A DNA stretch of 64,000 nucleotides from Artocarpus heterophyllus (lineage: Eukaryota > Streptophyta > Magnoliopsida > Rosales > Moraceae). Numbering within the stretch: the stretch's first letter is position 1; each line of letters opens with the position of its first letter. The position numbers were made by a program, and so were the translations under genes. Shown here piece after piece: positions 47,426 through 58,268 of this stretch. The notes below the pieces were generated by a model. It saw only the letters and a list, made by a program, of their open reading frames with translations. It did not search any database and was not told where the DNA came from. The stretch is taken from assembly GCA_025403435.1 (NCBI GenBank), contig CM046343.1, forward strand, positions 33,328,930 to 33,392,929, written 5' to 3'.

Positions 47426-49802
47426 TTACTGTAACAGCAATTCATCTTCCCTCTGGAGTTCCTTGAGCTTACTTTTTGCGTATACCGTGATGAAAATTGT
47501 AGCAGCTGCTGCAGCACAAAATCCTAAAACAGTAAATATGATCTGTGGTGCTGAAAGACCATGGTGCTCGTGTGAAGCATCCGCGAGTGTCCGTATTAGG
47601 ATCCCACTGCAATGGAACAAGGGTAAAACTTTTTCTGACCACGAACAAATAAAAATTTCTTTGGATAAACAAAACGAGGTATTCGAATGAAGTGAAAAGC
47701 ATTGTCGGATTTCTCTCTTTTAAGTAAACAAAGGCGTATACACTTTAAGAATCAAAACCAGGTGAACAAGGGAATTCTACAAATCATGAGCACACATGGC
47801 CAATGAAACTAATGCAAGGCAAATAGGGATTAAGGAAGAAAAAAAAAAGGAAGAGAAAACAAGTAAAGAGATCAAATGCAACTAGCCAACCTAAGTGAGT
47901 GCATTGCTCAAGCATTGCAAATCCCAATCCTACCTTTAACAAGTCCAACGATCCTTCATAAATATAGTTATAATTTATAAACCATAGCAGCGACATTGCT
48001 ACCAAAAAAACTCAAGAGGGATTAATTGAAGTTGGAGGTGACAGAAGAGGCAAAAACAAACATGAAAACATGCCTCGAATGTACACTTATTGCAAAAATA
48101 AGAAAAATTCTGAGACGTGAAACTAGCTTTAAACTATAAAAGAAGAACAGATTATATTGCATCATTTTATGCACATAAATGAATTTTAAAGGTGACATTT
48201 TCAAAGAGAAATACGGAAGCAATGTCCTCTTTTGCACATGAATATTGTGAAGCGTGATGAAACGTATCTGCACACGGAATGTGCGAGCCTGACAGAGAAA
48301 TACGTCTATGCATACACATACCGTGATTCATGAATAAGGAATGCTACAAAACATACACAAAAGGTTGCACGCAAACACTAAAACACATAGAGGACCTGTC
48401 CTCAAAATGACACACCACACAAACAGAGAAAAAGAGAGGGAGCCATCTTACGTGTAGATTGTAACAAATATTTCAGGCACCATTCCGACCAACGACCCTA
48501 GAAAGTACGGGCCATATTTAACATTTGTCGCCACGGCACAGTAATTGTAAATGATATACGGGAATGGAGAAATCCTGATCAACATTACAGCTCGAAACTG
48601 ATGAAACCAGTTTCCTTCGCCGGCCGATCTTAGAATTGAAGCTCTCTTTGGGTACCTTTCCAACCAACCCTACAAAATATTTAAGAAAGAAAAATGTATG
48701 AATAAGATCATCAAAGGAAAATGGGTTGGCGAACAACGGAAAATCAACAAATGAAACACACCTGAATCTTTTGATGGAAGAGAGAACCAATGAAGTAAGG
48801 AAGAGATATGCCAACAGCAGCCCCTGATATGATTAGCAGAAACCCGAATCCATAACCAAAAGTCATTCCAGCCACCCACATTGATGGTGAAGAAGGTAGA
48901 AGTAAGGTGGGAAATATAGCCACAGAAGCAAAAACCAGAACTGCAAGCACCGGAGTACTGAATGTTGTTGTCTCCCAGTGTATTAGAGGAATAATCTCCT
49001 ATTATATACAAAATGTCATCACTCATCAGCAGTAAAGCAACTAACTTTGCATGTATATAATATAATGTATATATAAAATCACATATCAATTAGTGCTTTG
49101 AAAACCAGTGACATGGAAACCTACTAAAGCTCGGATTTTTTTCCCAAATTGCAAATTTGAAGCACAAATCCATTACATCACATGACGCATCTAAAACCCT
49201 TTAAGATATCAACTCGAGGTCCTGAAAATCTAATATATCAAAATCTTATACTTCATATGATCGCCAAAATTGGAAAAAAAAAAAAAACCCAAATAACAAC
49301 AGATTATGAGAAAATCACAAAATCCACATCTTACTAACCGGAAAAAAAATCCCTTTTCCTTCACAAAGAAGAAAAAAAGCTATTTTCTCAAATATTTACA
49401 AGAACGAGAAAAAAAAGTTCCTAAAAAAAAGTTCCTTCAGATTCAAGAACAAAGAACAAATATATTAACAACAGAAATACAACAAGAAATAAAAATCGAT
49501 TACGAAAAATGAAGAAATGACAAAACCTTATCCATGAAAAAAGGACCAATCCATTTGATGAAAACCGTGGCCAACAAACCAGCGCAGGCGAGCCATAGAA
49601 CCAAGCGAGCCCAGTACCACCACGATCTTCCAGTGATCGGAGAAGAATGTTCGACCAAGCCACCAATCCCTCCTTCTCCAGGTCGGCATTCTTCAGGTCC
49701 CATCGCCAATTTCACGTATTCACCATCCGCGTTGCCGCCTCCAAATCTGAGCCCTAGCTCAGGCACCACCTCGCCTCCGCCGTCTTCCTCATAATAAGTC
49801 AT
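47426..49802 (-). CDS. VTT-domain / SNARE-associated Golgi membrane protein (At1g12450-like), four exons
   Basis: Exons 49527-49802, 48762-48998, 48452-48669 and 47426-47606, all GT-AG and in frame, give 303 residues. ATG at 49802 starts MTYYEEDGGGEVV; the upstream open extension lacks an ATG. After a hydrophilic N-terminus come a first helix (WWYWARLVLWLACAGLLATV), then the VTT/DedA-like core with VFASVAIFPTLLLPSSPSMW, GMTFGYGFGFLLIISGAAVG, FRAVMLIRISPFPYIIYNY and YFLGSLVGMVPEIF, and a last helix (FTVLGFCAAAAATIFITVYA) with a charged tail. The FRAVMLIRISPFP motif is the family's conserved re-entrant-loop segment. Relatives (TMEM41/VMP1/TVP38) are ER/Golgi scramblase-like membrane proteins, so a role in lipid or vesicle trafficking is inferred. 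Confidence 0.92.
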
Positions 49803-50457
49803 GGAAAATCTTCCCACCCCTCCCTCCCCCGACAAGCTCAGGCCTTCCTCTCCCCCCTTTGTTACCCCCTCCAGCGAAGACGCGAAGAAGAGAAGATGGC
49901 CGTGCTCGGAATTTGGAAACCCTAGATGTAGAGGAAATTGTACGTATTGCAGAGAATGTAGGGTTTCAAAAACCGGAGAGAATCAGGGGGAATCGAAACC
50001 GGAGAAGGAAGGAAGCAAGACTGTCTGGTAGATATGCTGGGAGGTTTTGGATGAAAAATCAAAATAAAGACTCAGAAAATGCTTTTAAGAAAAGAAAAAT
50101 TAAATTATTAAAAAAAAATCTGTGCGAATAAAAGAAACTGCTATTTTTGGGAAAACGATGTCGTTACGTCAGTGTAGTAGAACACGCTTGGCGTGGAGAG
50201 GATTCGTTAGCATGTCACGTAAACATTATTTCCAATTTCCATAACGGCTATTTTTCTTTACTTATTATTATTTTTGTGTTCTTTTTCCGGATGATTGTGA
50301 TTGGTTTGTCGTGGCTTCACCGTCACGGTGGGAATGTGGGCCCCAGCCGAATTTTGGACAGACCTGAGTTGACTAACTCACCGTTTTTCTTTTTTTCTTT
50401 TTTTAAGTATTTTTATGGTGGAAAAATGTAATTTGATATCTTTGATAGAATATGCTT
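49803..50457. other. Promoter/5' flank of the VTT gene
   Basis: Less AT-rich 5' leader region (49803-50040) whose plus-strand open frames are shadows, followed by AT-rich promoter sequence. No TATA box stands out. Confidence 0.4.
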
Positions 50458-50591
50458 ATTCTGTTTGTTTTTGTGCTCAAAATTTTTAACAAAAAAGTTT
50501 TAAAAACATTTTCGGCACAATTTTTAAAAAATTTTTATTTTTTAAAACAAAAATATTTCACATATTTTAAAAACAATACCAAACAACTCTA
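50458..50591. mobile_element. MITE (family M2, copy 3, inverted)
   Basis: Inverted ends TATTCTGTTTGTTTTTGTGC and ACAATACCAAACAACTCT. The body AAAACATTTTCGGCACAATTT is the inverse of the corresponding part of the copies at 31871 and 44696. Confidence 0.6.
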
Positions 50592-52010
50592 TTATTTTAA
50601 TCATTATTTTAGTTTTTTAACGGCTTGATTTATGATTGTTCATGTTAAAATTTACAATGCACGACACAAAACTTCTCCCATAACAAGTGAAACTATTAAA
50701 ATGTTAATCCAATGACTAAAATAACATGCTTGATCAATAGTATAGAATTATCTTCACACCATAAAGATTCTCTTGTTTTTATAAAATAATATCTTTTTCA
50801 TCCTATGATTAAAAACCCACTGTTAATAAAATAATTGAATTTAATATACATTTCATTATTTGGATCGTGATCTAATGTTTTGTGAGTTATAGAGTTTGTG
50901 TTTTGTGAGTTGTAGAGCTTTAACTTATATGATCAAATAGTGGTTTTTTTTATGCATGTCACAACAACAACAATGGGGATTTTATAGTGATTACTTTGGG
51001 AAATAGCATAAAATGACCCTCATAATAACAATAACATGTGCTTCACGGGACTTTTTAGGCAAAAAAATTTGTGAAATTGAGTCGTCAGGAGTTGGCATAT
51101 TGGAGATTGACACGTGGAATTTGAGCTGGCAAAAACCATTCGCGTGCGAATAGGAGAAAAAATTATTAGATTGGTCGGCGGGTCCAGCTTTAGGCAGGCT
51201 TGTGAAAGGTTGGATTTTGGTAATTATGAGGTAATCAATTTTTTGAAAGAATATGAGGTAATCATTTTATTCCCGTATTCCTTTAAAAAATTATTTCCTC
51301 GTTTTTTAAAGCAAAAAAAAAAAAAAAATCCATAACAAATTGCTACCGGATTTTCTTTAAAAAGAAAATGCAGTTGGCGTTTATTTTGTTCAAAATTATA
51401 ACTGTCTAATTTAAATTGACAAATTCAAACGGATTAAAATTGGAGGCTGTGAAGGAGATGCTTTCAAATTTATAACTCTCTGGACTCCAATGCAAAGGCT
51501 AATGTTGATATTATATTTAACATTAAAAAGTAAAAATATCATATTAAGTGTGTTGTTCTTTTGGGAAAAAAACACATGCTCATTTTATAAATAAAAAAAT
51601 TATAAGTATGATCGAACTGAGAACCACAGTTTCAAAATCTCTCAATTTCATTAGATCAAAAAATCTTAAATAGCGAATTGATTTGACAAGAGTTAAAAAA
51701 ACCAAAATGATGAATTGACAATTGTTTGTTTTTTTTTACTGAAGATTTTATATACCCAAAATGTATCAAAATCATACAAGTAAAAAAAACAAAGACGTAC
51801 CGAATATGGATGCAGAGAATATTTTACTTTTTGCTTTGCTCGCTTTTTGTGAGTAGGGTAAAGAAAGATCACTAGCAATGGAAAATGATAAGACAACATT
51901 TCATCCAAAAGAAAAAAAACTAAAAACAACAATAATCAAAAGAGCTATTATAAATTAAAAGAAGACATATTCCGAAATTAAAAAAATACAGGAAGCCCCA
52001 AGAATCATCC
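50592..52010. other. Gene-free AT-rich stretch
   Basis: No supported gene. Short open frames (51114-51335, 51693-51932) have non-ATG starts or simple-sequence content. Confidence 0.5.
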
Positions 52011-52518
52011 TGTAAGGCCCCTGAATTTTAAAGTAGGATTAGTTATGTTAAGTTTAATTATTAAGTGCGTCAGTATAAATTTTATTGTTAATTTTAGTCA
52101 TTTAAAGATTTTGTTGCATTTTTCATATTTAAAATTTGATTTTTAGTGTTAAAATATCAAATGACATTTTTACTTCACATTTTCCTCATATTTACGAAAA
52201 TGTCATTGGGGCCTTTTTTTTTTTTTTTCTTTTCCCTTTCCTCTTTCATTTTCACGCTCTCTCTCTCTCTTTCTTTCTCTCGCGCACAGCTCCCTCTCTC
52301 TTTCTTTCTTTCTCTAACAAATTTTGATTTGAAGCTTCATTCTCATAGATTTGAGCAAGGATTGAAGTTCAATTATCAAATTTTTCATCCAAAAACACCA
52401 TTAAAGGTTAGCTTTCTCTTTTTCCTAAAATTTTAAAGTTTTAAATTTCTATTTTTCAAATTTTCTTTGATTGTTGAATATGAACTTCAGTGAGCTTAGT
52501 TAACGTTTAATCTAAGTT
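52011..52518 (+). mobile_element. Outer LTR, left part (continues at 63593)
   Basis: Begins TGTAAGGCCCCTGAA, a typical plant Gypsy LTR start, and holds a long CT-rich leader (52215-52320). It is cut by solo LTR copy 2 at 52519 and appears to resume at 63593. Its far end lies beyond the window, so it may be an LTR or the start of a whole element. Confidence 0.5.
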
Positions 52519-52523
52519 CATGG
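52519..52523. repeat. Target-site duplication CATGG, left copy for solo LTR copy 2
   Basis: CATGG here and CATAG at 63588-63592 differ at one position. Confidence 0.65.
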
Positions 52524-53218
52524 TGTTAGACATGTATGCCATAAGAAGTAAAAATGTAATACGTTTTTGGAGACATTTTTATCAATAAAGAATTTATTTA
52601 TTTATATATACCAAATCTTGTCCTCTTTACGTTCATATTTGTTGAATGTATGATAAGCAAACAGTAATCTGAGACTGTCAGTCTAAACCTTAAGAATTGG
52701 GCATATGATGGACTGATTATGCGGAAGACACGATTCTTAAGGTGACGGTCTAAAACATATGATCCGCGATCGAGGGAATAAAGTTGGGCGCTTTATTCAT
52801 GTAAAGATTGTTATGTTGTCTATATCCCGTTTGGGAGATGGTTTGTCTTGATCATCGGAGTTGGACTCCGTGAATAGAAACATTGGCACGTTGTCATACG
52901 TGACGATGTGTTGGATCGGGACATAAAGTGAATTGATTTGGATTAATAATTCTGTCTTGGCAAATCGATTCACTTTAGACAGTCATTTGTATTGTATCTT
53001 AATCCTAAGATGAATAGTGGGCCCGTTGTCTCGACTTGTGTCTTTTGATGTACCAATGGGTGACTCCCACATCTCTATAGTGGTATGCATGCTGGTACGT
53101 TGGAGGCATGACTCTTGATAGCGTAGACTTGTTATTCATAGATATGGAATCCATAGCTCATCTTTAAGAGTAATGATATCCTCTTATATGCGTTGTCCTG
53201 TAATTGAAAAACTGGAGC
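52524..53218 (+). mobile_element. Solo LTR (family A, copy 2), left part
   Basis: Starts TGTTAGACATG and follows 1848-2555 closely. At 53218 it is interrupted by the 53219-62268 retrotransposon; the remainder is 62274-63587. Without the insertion it is about 2.01 kb against 2.03 kb for copy 1, which shows the empty site as AAAAACTAGAGCGCTCAA. Confidence 0.92.
53214..53218. repeat. Target-site duplication GGAGC, left copy
   Basis: Directly precedes TGTGACACCC of the 5' LTR and is repeated exactly at 62269-62273. The uninterrupted copy-1 LTR has AGAGC once at this point. Confidence 0.95.
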
Positions 53219-53272
53219 TGTGACACCCGTTATTCTCCTAAGGGTATTAAGGTAATTAGATTAATTACCTAG

Positions 53273-53283
53273 TATATATATAA
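53273..53283 (+). promoter_or_regulatory. Probable LTR TATA box
   Basis: TATATATATAA about 55 bp into the LTR, followed within 40 bp by CT-rich sequence. It is also present in the 3' LTR near 59928. If it is the true promoter, U3 is very short and R-U5 is over 2.2 kb. Inferred only. Confidence 0.45.
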
Positions 53284-54097
53284 AAAAAATCAGAAAATCT
53301 CTCATAATTCGAAACTCTCTCTCTCTATACTTTCTCTCTCTAAAAAATTCTCTCTCTCTCCTCAAAGATCGTTTGAGATTTCGGCATCCGTTTTCGACAC
53401 CTCCCGCACCAATGGAAAGCTCTCGACGAGCTGAGTCCAACGAGGTGCCGCGCCGCCCAAAACGCCGCCGGAGGAGACCACACGCGCCGCCCAAAGTGGC
53501 GGCAAAACCCATTTCTTTCCGACGAGATATCTTCGCCGTCCGACGTCCGATCGACGTGATTCTTGTTCCTACACGACCACCGTGATGAGAGGAACAAAAC
53601 CCACCCTTGGTGGCAGCTCAACAACCGCCGGATTGCTCCGCCCGTCTATTGCCGCCGTGCACCGCCGCCCCCATGGTGGAACTCCGCCTTGCCGGAGGAG
53701 GTGACTGACACCACCCCTCCCAATGAGTTCAGAGGATCAAGGGGAGTAAAACCCCTCGATCAATTGCACGGAAGGAGCCGGTTTCGCTGGAGAACGGCCA
53801 ACGCCGCCGTCAACCGTCGCGGGAGTCTCCGTTTTGGCTCTTCCCAGCCACGTTTCTTCAAATTGGATGAGGGGAAATGCTCATAGGAGGATGGGTAGCA
53901 AAAGCCCTCAGCCAATTTCAGGTTTCCATCGTCGGAGAATCAAGATCGGAGCTCATCCATTTCTACCGACGTTGTACTTCACGACCCGCTATGTTAGAGG
54001 CAGAATTGAGTGAAATTGACCCCGCCATTGGACTCAGAAGGGTCGATTTAGGGGGGGTAGGCCCGAGCCCAGCTGCCAACGGACCCCGATTGACGCC

Positions 54098-54164
54098 GGT
54101 CAACGCCGGTCAAAGTCGGTCAACGCCGGTCAACGGTGGTCAACGCCGGTCAACGGCCGGTCAA
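54098..54164 (-). promoter_or_regulatory. Tandem array of seven GGTCAA units (W-box core TTGACC), 5' LTR
   Basis: GGTCAA starts at 54098, 54108, 54118, 54128, 54138, 54148 and 54159, that is, a 10-bp period with one 11-bp step. The complement TTGACC contains the W-box core TTGAC bound by WRKY factors. The unit CGCCGGTCAA is a minisatellite, so function is inferred from motif and helical spacing only. Confidence 0.55.
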
Positions 54165-55622
54165 AGGCCAAAATGGGATTTTGTGATCCGGACCTCCGAT
54201 CGAAGATCCGAGACCGTCTCCTGACTCGTTTCGATGCTCTGGATGCAATGGTGACCTCCGTTCGAGCAAATTCCACTCCGATGAAAATCATCCGGTACCG
54301 ACTGCATGCGAATCGAGGCGATTCAAACAGCAGCATCGGAGTCCAGAATGACGTTTTCAAGAATGTATGATCTCCAGGAAGCATTCCTAGCCATTCATAG
54401 TCGCTCGAGGAGCACTACAGAGGATGCTTCATAGATACAGCGAGATACAACTGGATCTGCTTTGCTTGGAGTTCAAGATCAAGGGAGTATGGAGTTAACG
54501 TTAATTGATTCCAGGATTAAGAGACTGTTGATAAGCTTGAAAGGTAGGGATTCTATTACTCATCTTTTGTAAGGTTTTTATAGAATTAAAATTGATTGTT
54601 TTGCCGCAATATATATATCTATGTTGAACTGATATTATATGAGTATCACATATGAAACTATGACATGGACTCGTCTTGTATTGTACGGCGAGGAACATAA
54701 TGAATTTACACATGTTATAAATTGAGAAGCATGGTTAGGAAAACTAACTCTATTTAATAATGATTCAATATAGAGAAATTGTAAGACATGAAGAGGGCGA
54801 CGGTTACGTCCTTGGGCATGAATACCCTAAAAGGTAAAATAGGGGGAAGGCGATGACGCTTCCTTGGGTTGAAAGTCCCAGAACACACTGTACAGGAATC
54901 GATTTGGTGAGGACTCGGGGCTTGATGTCCCCCTCACCGGAATACCCTTGGAATGTTTATAGGGTGATCAAGTGCGCCCATTTGGGTCTCGATGAGTTGA
55001 GTGATACTCAATTTAACATGGATACCTAGGAACAATGATGATTGGTAATATTTGTATAAATGTGTAATTATGACACTTGGTAATGATTAACTACGGTATC
55101 CATAAGATGTGATCATAATATACCTCATAATCTGGAATATGATGTGACTTACTAACCATGCAGATTTTAATGTGGTAATGATAAAAACCTAAAGGTGAGT
55201 AATGGCTTTCTCTACTGAGCATAGTGTTGCTCATTCCCTTATGTTTATATCTTTTCAGGACTCACTAAGTGTGAGGTGGCTACGAGAAATATAGTTGAGG
55301 AAGTGATGTAACTATATTACATTGGGACTGCTTCAATCGTTGAGAATGTTCTTCATGATAATGTAAGCATCAATTGTTACTTCTGTGACTGTATTATAAT
55401 GTGTTGAGGGTTAAAATGATGATGACAACAGTTTATATTATTAAATTTAAGGTGCTACATTAAAACTGTGGTTTATTTGTCGTTTATATTTTTATTTTTG
55501 AGTTGAGAGTTTTCATTTAAGTCCCGGGCAAATTTTATTTTTAAGGTTTTACTTTTATTATTTATTTTTATTTTATCTCATTAAAAACTGTTAACCCCCA
55601 TATAGGGGCGTTACAAAATTTT

Positions 55623-55634
55623 TGGTATCAGAGC
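55623..55634 (+). other. Primer-binding site (initiator Met tRNA type)
   Basis: TGGTATCAGAGC begins 8 bp after the 5' LTR end; it matches the common plant iMet-type PBS. Confidence 0.92.
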
Positions 55635-57103
55635 CTAGGTTCGGTTAACCTAGGGAGTGTAGCACCACTTTAAAAAATATATTTTTGAGATGGTTTTGAA
55701 GCTGAATTTTTATTGTCATCATCAAAATGAACCTTCACATTGATTTATACAGTCTAGAAGGATGTAACATGGAAAGGCCATAGAATGAAAATATCAATAG
55801 TTATATGAGTACAATAATTTTATAGAAGGAAAGTATTAATAGTTATAAGGGAATGATAATTATATGGAATGAGTTTATAAGTAGATTGCTTATGAGAGAT
55901 TCGTATAATATTTGGATCTATAAGCATATCTAATTCGTATAAACGATGAGAAATTCGTATAGATACGAGGATTTAAGAGCCTTTTGTCTCGTGAAAAACA
56001 ATAAGAAATATAAGGCTTGATTTATTGATTTTAAAGTTTGGCATAGATATGCCAAATTTTTCGTAATTGATTCAAACCTAAGTAATGATTATGTGTGGAT
56101 TCGATGGAGCACATAAGTGTCAATAACTTTTCTTAAAAGTTCTATTTATTTGAGGAATATGATATAAGTTGGGAATCATGGTATTGAATCTTGAGAGAGA
56201 TAAATGTTAGACTTTTGGTCTGTTGAGACTGTGTAAAGTCTAGAATGCATGAATCTCAAAATTGGAATATTTCGTTACGTACATTGTATTTAAGTGTATC
56301 AGTGAATCTTTTGGTTACCTAAGGTTTTGTTATATGAGGAAATTATATATTGTATGAGTAGAATTGTGGGGATTGTAGATGTTCTTAAGTAGTAACATCA
56401 AGTGTCTTTGTTTGTTGATATGGTCTACGTTGAAAGACGTAAATTGTATTGATTTCAAGGTTAGTCGCATTCTAAACCCTTGGTAGTAATGATGATGAAT
56501 CCATTGATAGATGTTAAGTATTATGAATAACATATGGGTGTATGCATTGTTCTATAAGGTTTTGATTAAAACAAAATTATTTGAGTTGCTGGAAGATTAT
56601 GTTGTTATGAAATGATTTTAAATATCATTCAGGAAGATCCTTGTTGTCATTAAATTAGATTTGTTGTTTATAGTTAACTTTATCTATAGTGGGCTTTGAA
56701 TTGGGTTTAAGATTTATACAAATTGGTTTTCAATTTTATGTTTGTTATTTAACTCGTTCTAAATGTGTTAAGGCCCGAAACAACCTGACCATTTTCAACT
56801 AAGAACATTTGGGCCTAGTTTAAATCTTAAATCAGTTTGATTCACACTGTCTCTCCCACGTGGTTTCTATACGTGTCATATACAGTGGTTTAATCATTGT
56901 TTACATATACGTTTACTGTGCATAGGAGCTTATTTCTCCGAGTTCACTTTTTCTCTCTTAATTTGTTATTTTCTCTCTAAATCGCAAATCCTCTTCTTTT
57001 TCATTAAAAATTCTTCTTTTTCTCTAAAAGAAGAAGGAATTCTAGGATTCTGCAATTTACTATCTTAATTTTTCCTTTCTATTTACTCTTCTTTCATCTC
57101 ATC
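55635..57103. other. Non-coding 5' internal region of the element
   Basis: AT-rich and closed in all frames over any gag-like length. The last 250 bp (56850-57100) include a CACGTG-type G-box near 56858 and CT-rich sequence resembling a plant 5' UTR, which may drive or lead the ORF at 57104. Confidence 0.5.
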
Positions 57104-57625
57104 ATGGACCCAAAGTACCAACACCTGAGAAAGTATTTCCCATCACTCTCCCAAAAGATTCTCAGAAAGAAATACAAGGCTAGAATTACTCGGTTGTGGA
57201 TTCTTATGCGTTTTGGTATCCCTTGTGATGTGAGAATGTTAATAGAGGGGAAAATCCGTCCGAGTGACTTTAGTCAAGATGTCGGTTTACCAGGAACGGG
57301 TACCAGTCGTAGTGCAATGAAAAGAAGAGCTCGTGCCATCGTGGTCACTTGTAACAAATGTGGAAGACAAAATTGTAACGGTAAATGTACTTCACCTGGT
57401 TATATGTCTACGAATAGAGAGGATAAAATAAGGTTTTGTAGGGATGGACTTTCAAAGGAGAACTTGGATAGCATCCATCCTCCTCTCCACGGTCACCCTA
57501 GTGGATATGTTCAAGGAGCTATTTTTAAACTCTGGCCTAAATTTTATACAGAAAGACAACGCCTCAGGAATATGGTATTTCTAGATCCTGTTTGTCAAGC
57601 CATAAGAAAACTGGATGGGGAATAA
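57104..57625 (+). CDS. Basic zinc-finger ORF in the retrotransposon, resembling viral nucleic-acid-binding proteins
   Basis: 173 codons, ATG in context ATCATGG. An N-terminal basic/hydrophobic part (1-60) is followed by an Arg/Lys cluster (KRRARA, 73-78) and a Cys motif C83-x2-C86-x4-C91-x3-C95, then a charged tail with WPKFYTERQRLR. The order basic cluster - short hydrophobic - four-Cys finger - Pro-Gly - acidic patch resembles the cysteine-rich nucleic-acid-binding proteins of carlavirus-like plant RNA viruses. It does not have the CCHC spacing of retroviral gag. That comparison is pattern-based and unproven. The frame is intact and intronless, 643 bp upstream of the LOG-like ORF. Possible roles are RNA binding or packaging for the element, or a transcription-factor-like effect on the host. 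It could instead be a diverged gag-like protein. Confidence 0.55.
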   Translation: MDPKYQHLRKYFPSLSQKILRKKYKARITRLWILMRFGIPCDVRMLIEGKIRPSDFSQDVGLPGTGTSRSAMKRRARAIVVTCNKCGRQNCNGKCTSPGYMSTNREDKIRFCRDGLSKENLDSIHPPLHGHPSGYVQGAIFKLWPKFYTERQRLRNMVFLDPVCQAIRKLDGE

Positions 57626-58268
57626 GTCATCGCTCTATAAAGGTTATTTAGTCTTTACTTGTTTGAAGCAGTTTTAGCTGATGTTCAACAGTTTGTGTTT
57701 TTCTTTTACTCAGAATATTTGCTTTTGTGTTTGAAATAATTGTGATTATTAGATTGATACAGTAAGTGTTAATATCTTATTTAATTTATGATTTTCTCAA
57801 ATATATATATAATAAAATATATTATCTTATCAGACACGTCACATACGGTACAGTAATATGTTTGAATTTTGAAAAGCTTATCCAGATATTCCAAGATTTG
57901 TGTCTCAAATTTCAAAAGTTCTACAGTATTTGTCGTTTATATTAAATTTCTAGACTTGGTGTATATTTGTCAAAAAGTCTACAGTTGTGTCATGAGGGTC
58001 TTCTGTCAAATTGTTCTCAATTGTCAAAAGTTATACAATTAGAGTCTAATCTTTTTCAAAAAGTGAATCAGATTTTCTGTAAACTATCAATCACCTTATC
58101 TTACTTTCTTATCCGCACAAGATTTTGTTTAAATCTTTGGATTACCTTTTCATTACCTACTCGTCTATCTCTTTAGCCCTTTTTGTGTATTTCTCATCTT
58201 TAAAAACTCATGTAGAACCCGAAGTCTAAGTGGAGCAGACATTAAGCAACCACTTCTATAAACCAAAT
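57626..58268. other. Spacer between the two cargo ORFs
   Basis: 643 bp of AT-rich sequence. Short open frames (for example 57967-58176) lack an ATG or similarity. An in-frame extension of the LOG-like ORF reaches GTG at 58230, but ATG 58269 is the natural plant start. Confidence 0.5.

Larger units (their letters stand above)
53219..55615 (+). mobile_element. 5' LTR of the cargo element
   Basis: 2397 bp, TGTGACACCCGTTATTC to GGGGCGTTACA. It contains a TATA-like TATATATATAA at about 53273, CT-rich sequence at 53310-53360, a GC-rich block (53380-54250), the GGTCAA array at 54098-54164, and donor/acceptor-like sites (GGTGAGTAATGG near 55194; CTTTTCAGGACTC near 55253) that could allow leader splicing. 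Open frames inside it also occur in the 3' LTR and are not convincing genes. Confidence 0.95.

Noticed and set aside
53261..54384. Several overlapping ORFs in the GC-rich part of the 5' LTR (repeated at 59980-61037)
   Set aside because: They occur on both strands of the same GC-rich LTR block, have no family resemblance, and are duplicated only because the LTR is.
58230..58268. GTG-initiated 13-residue extension of the LOG-like ORF
   Set aside because: Plant nuclear genes start at ATG; ATG 58269 gives the normal LOG length.
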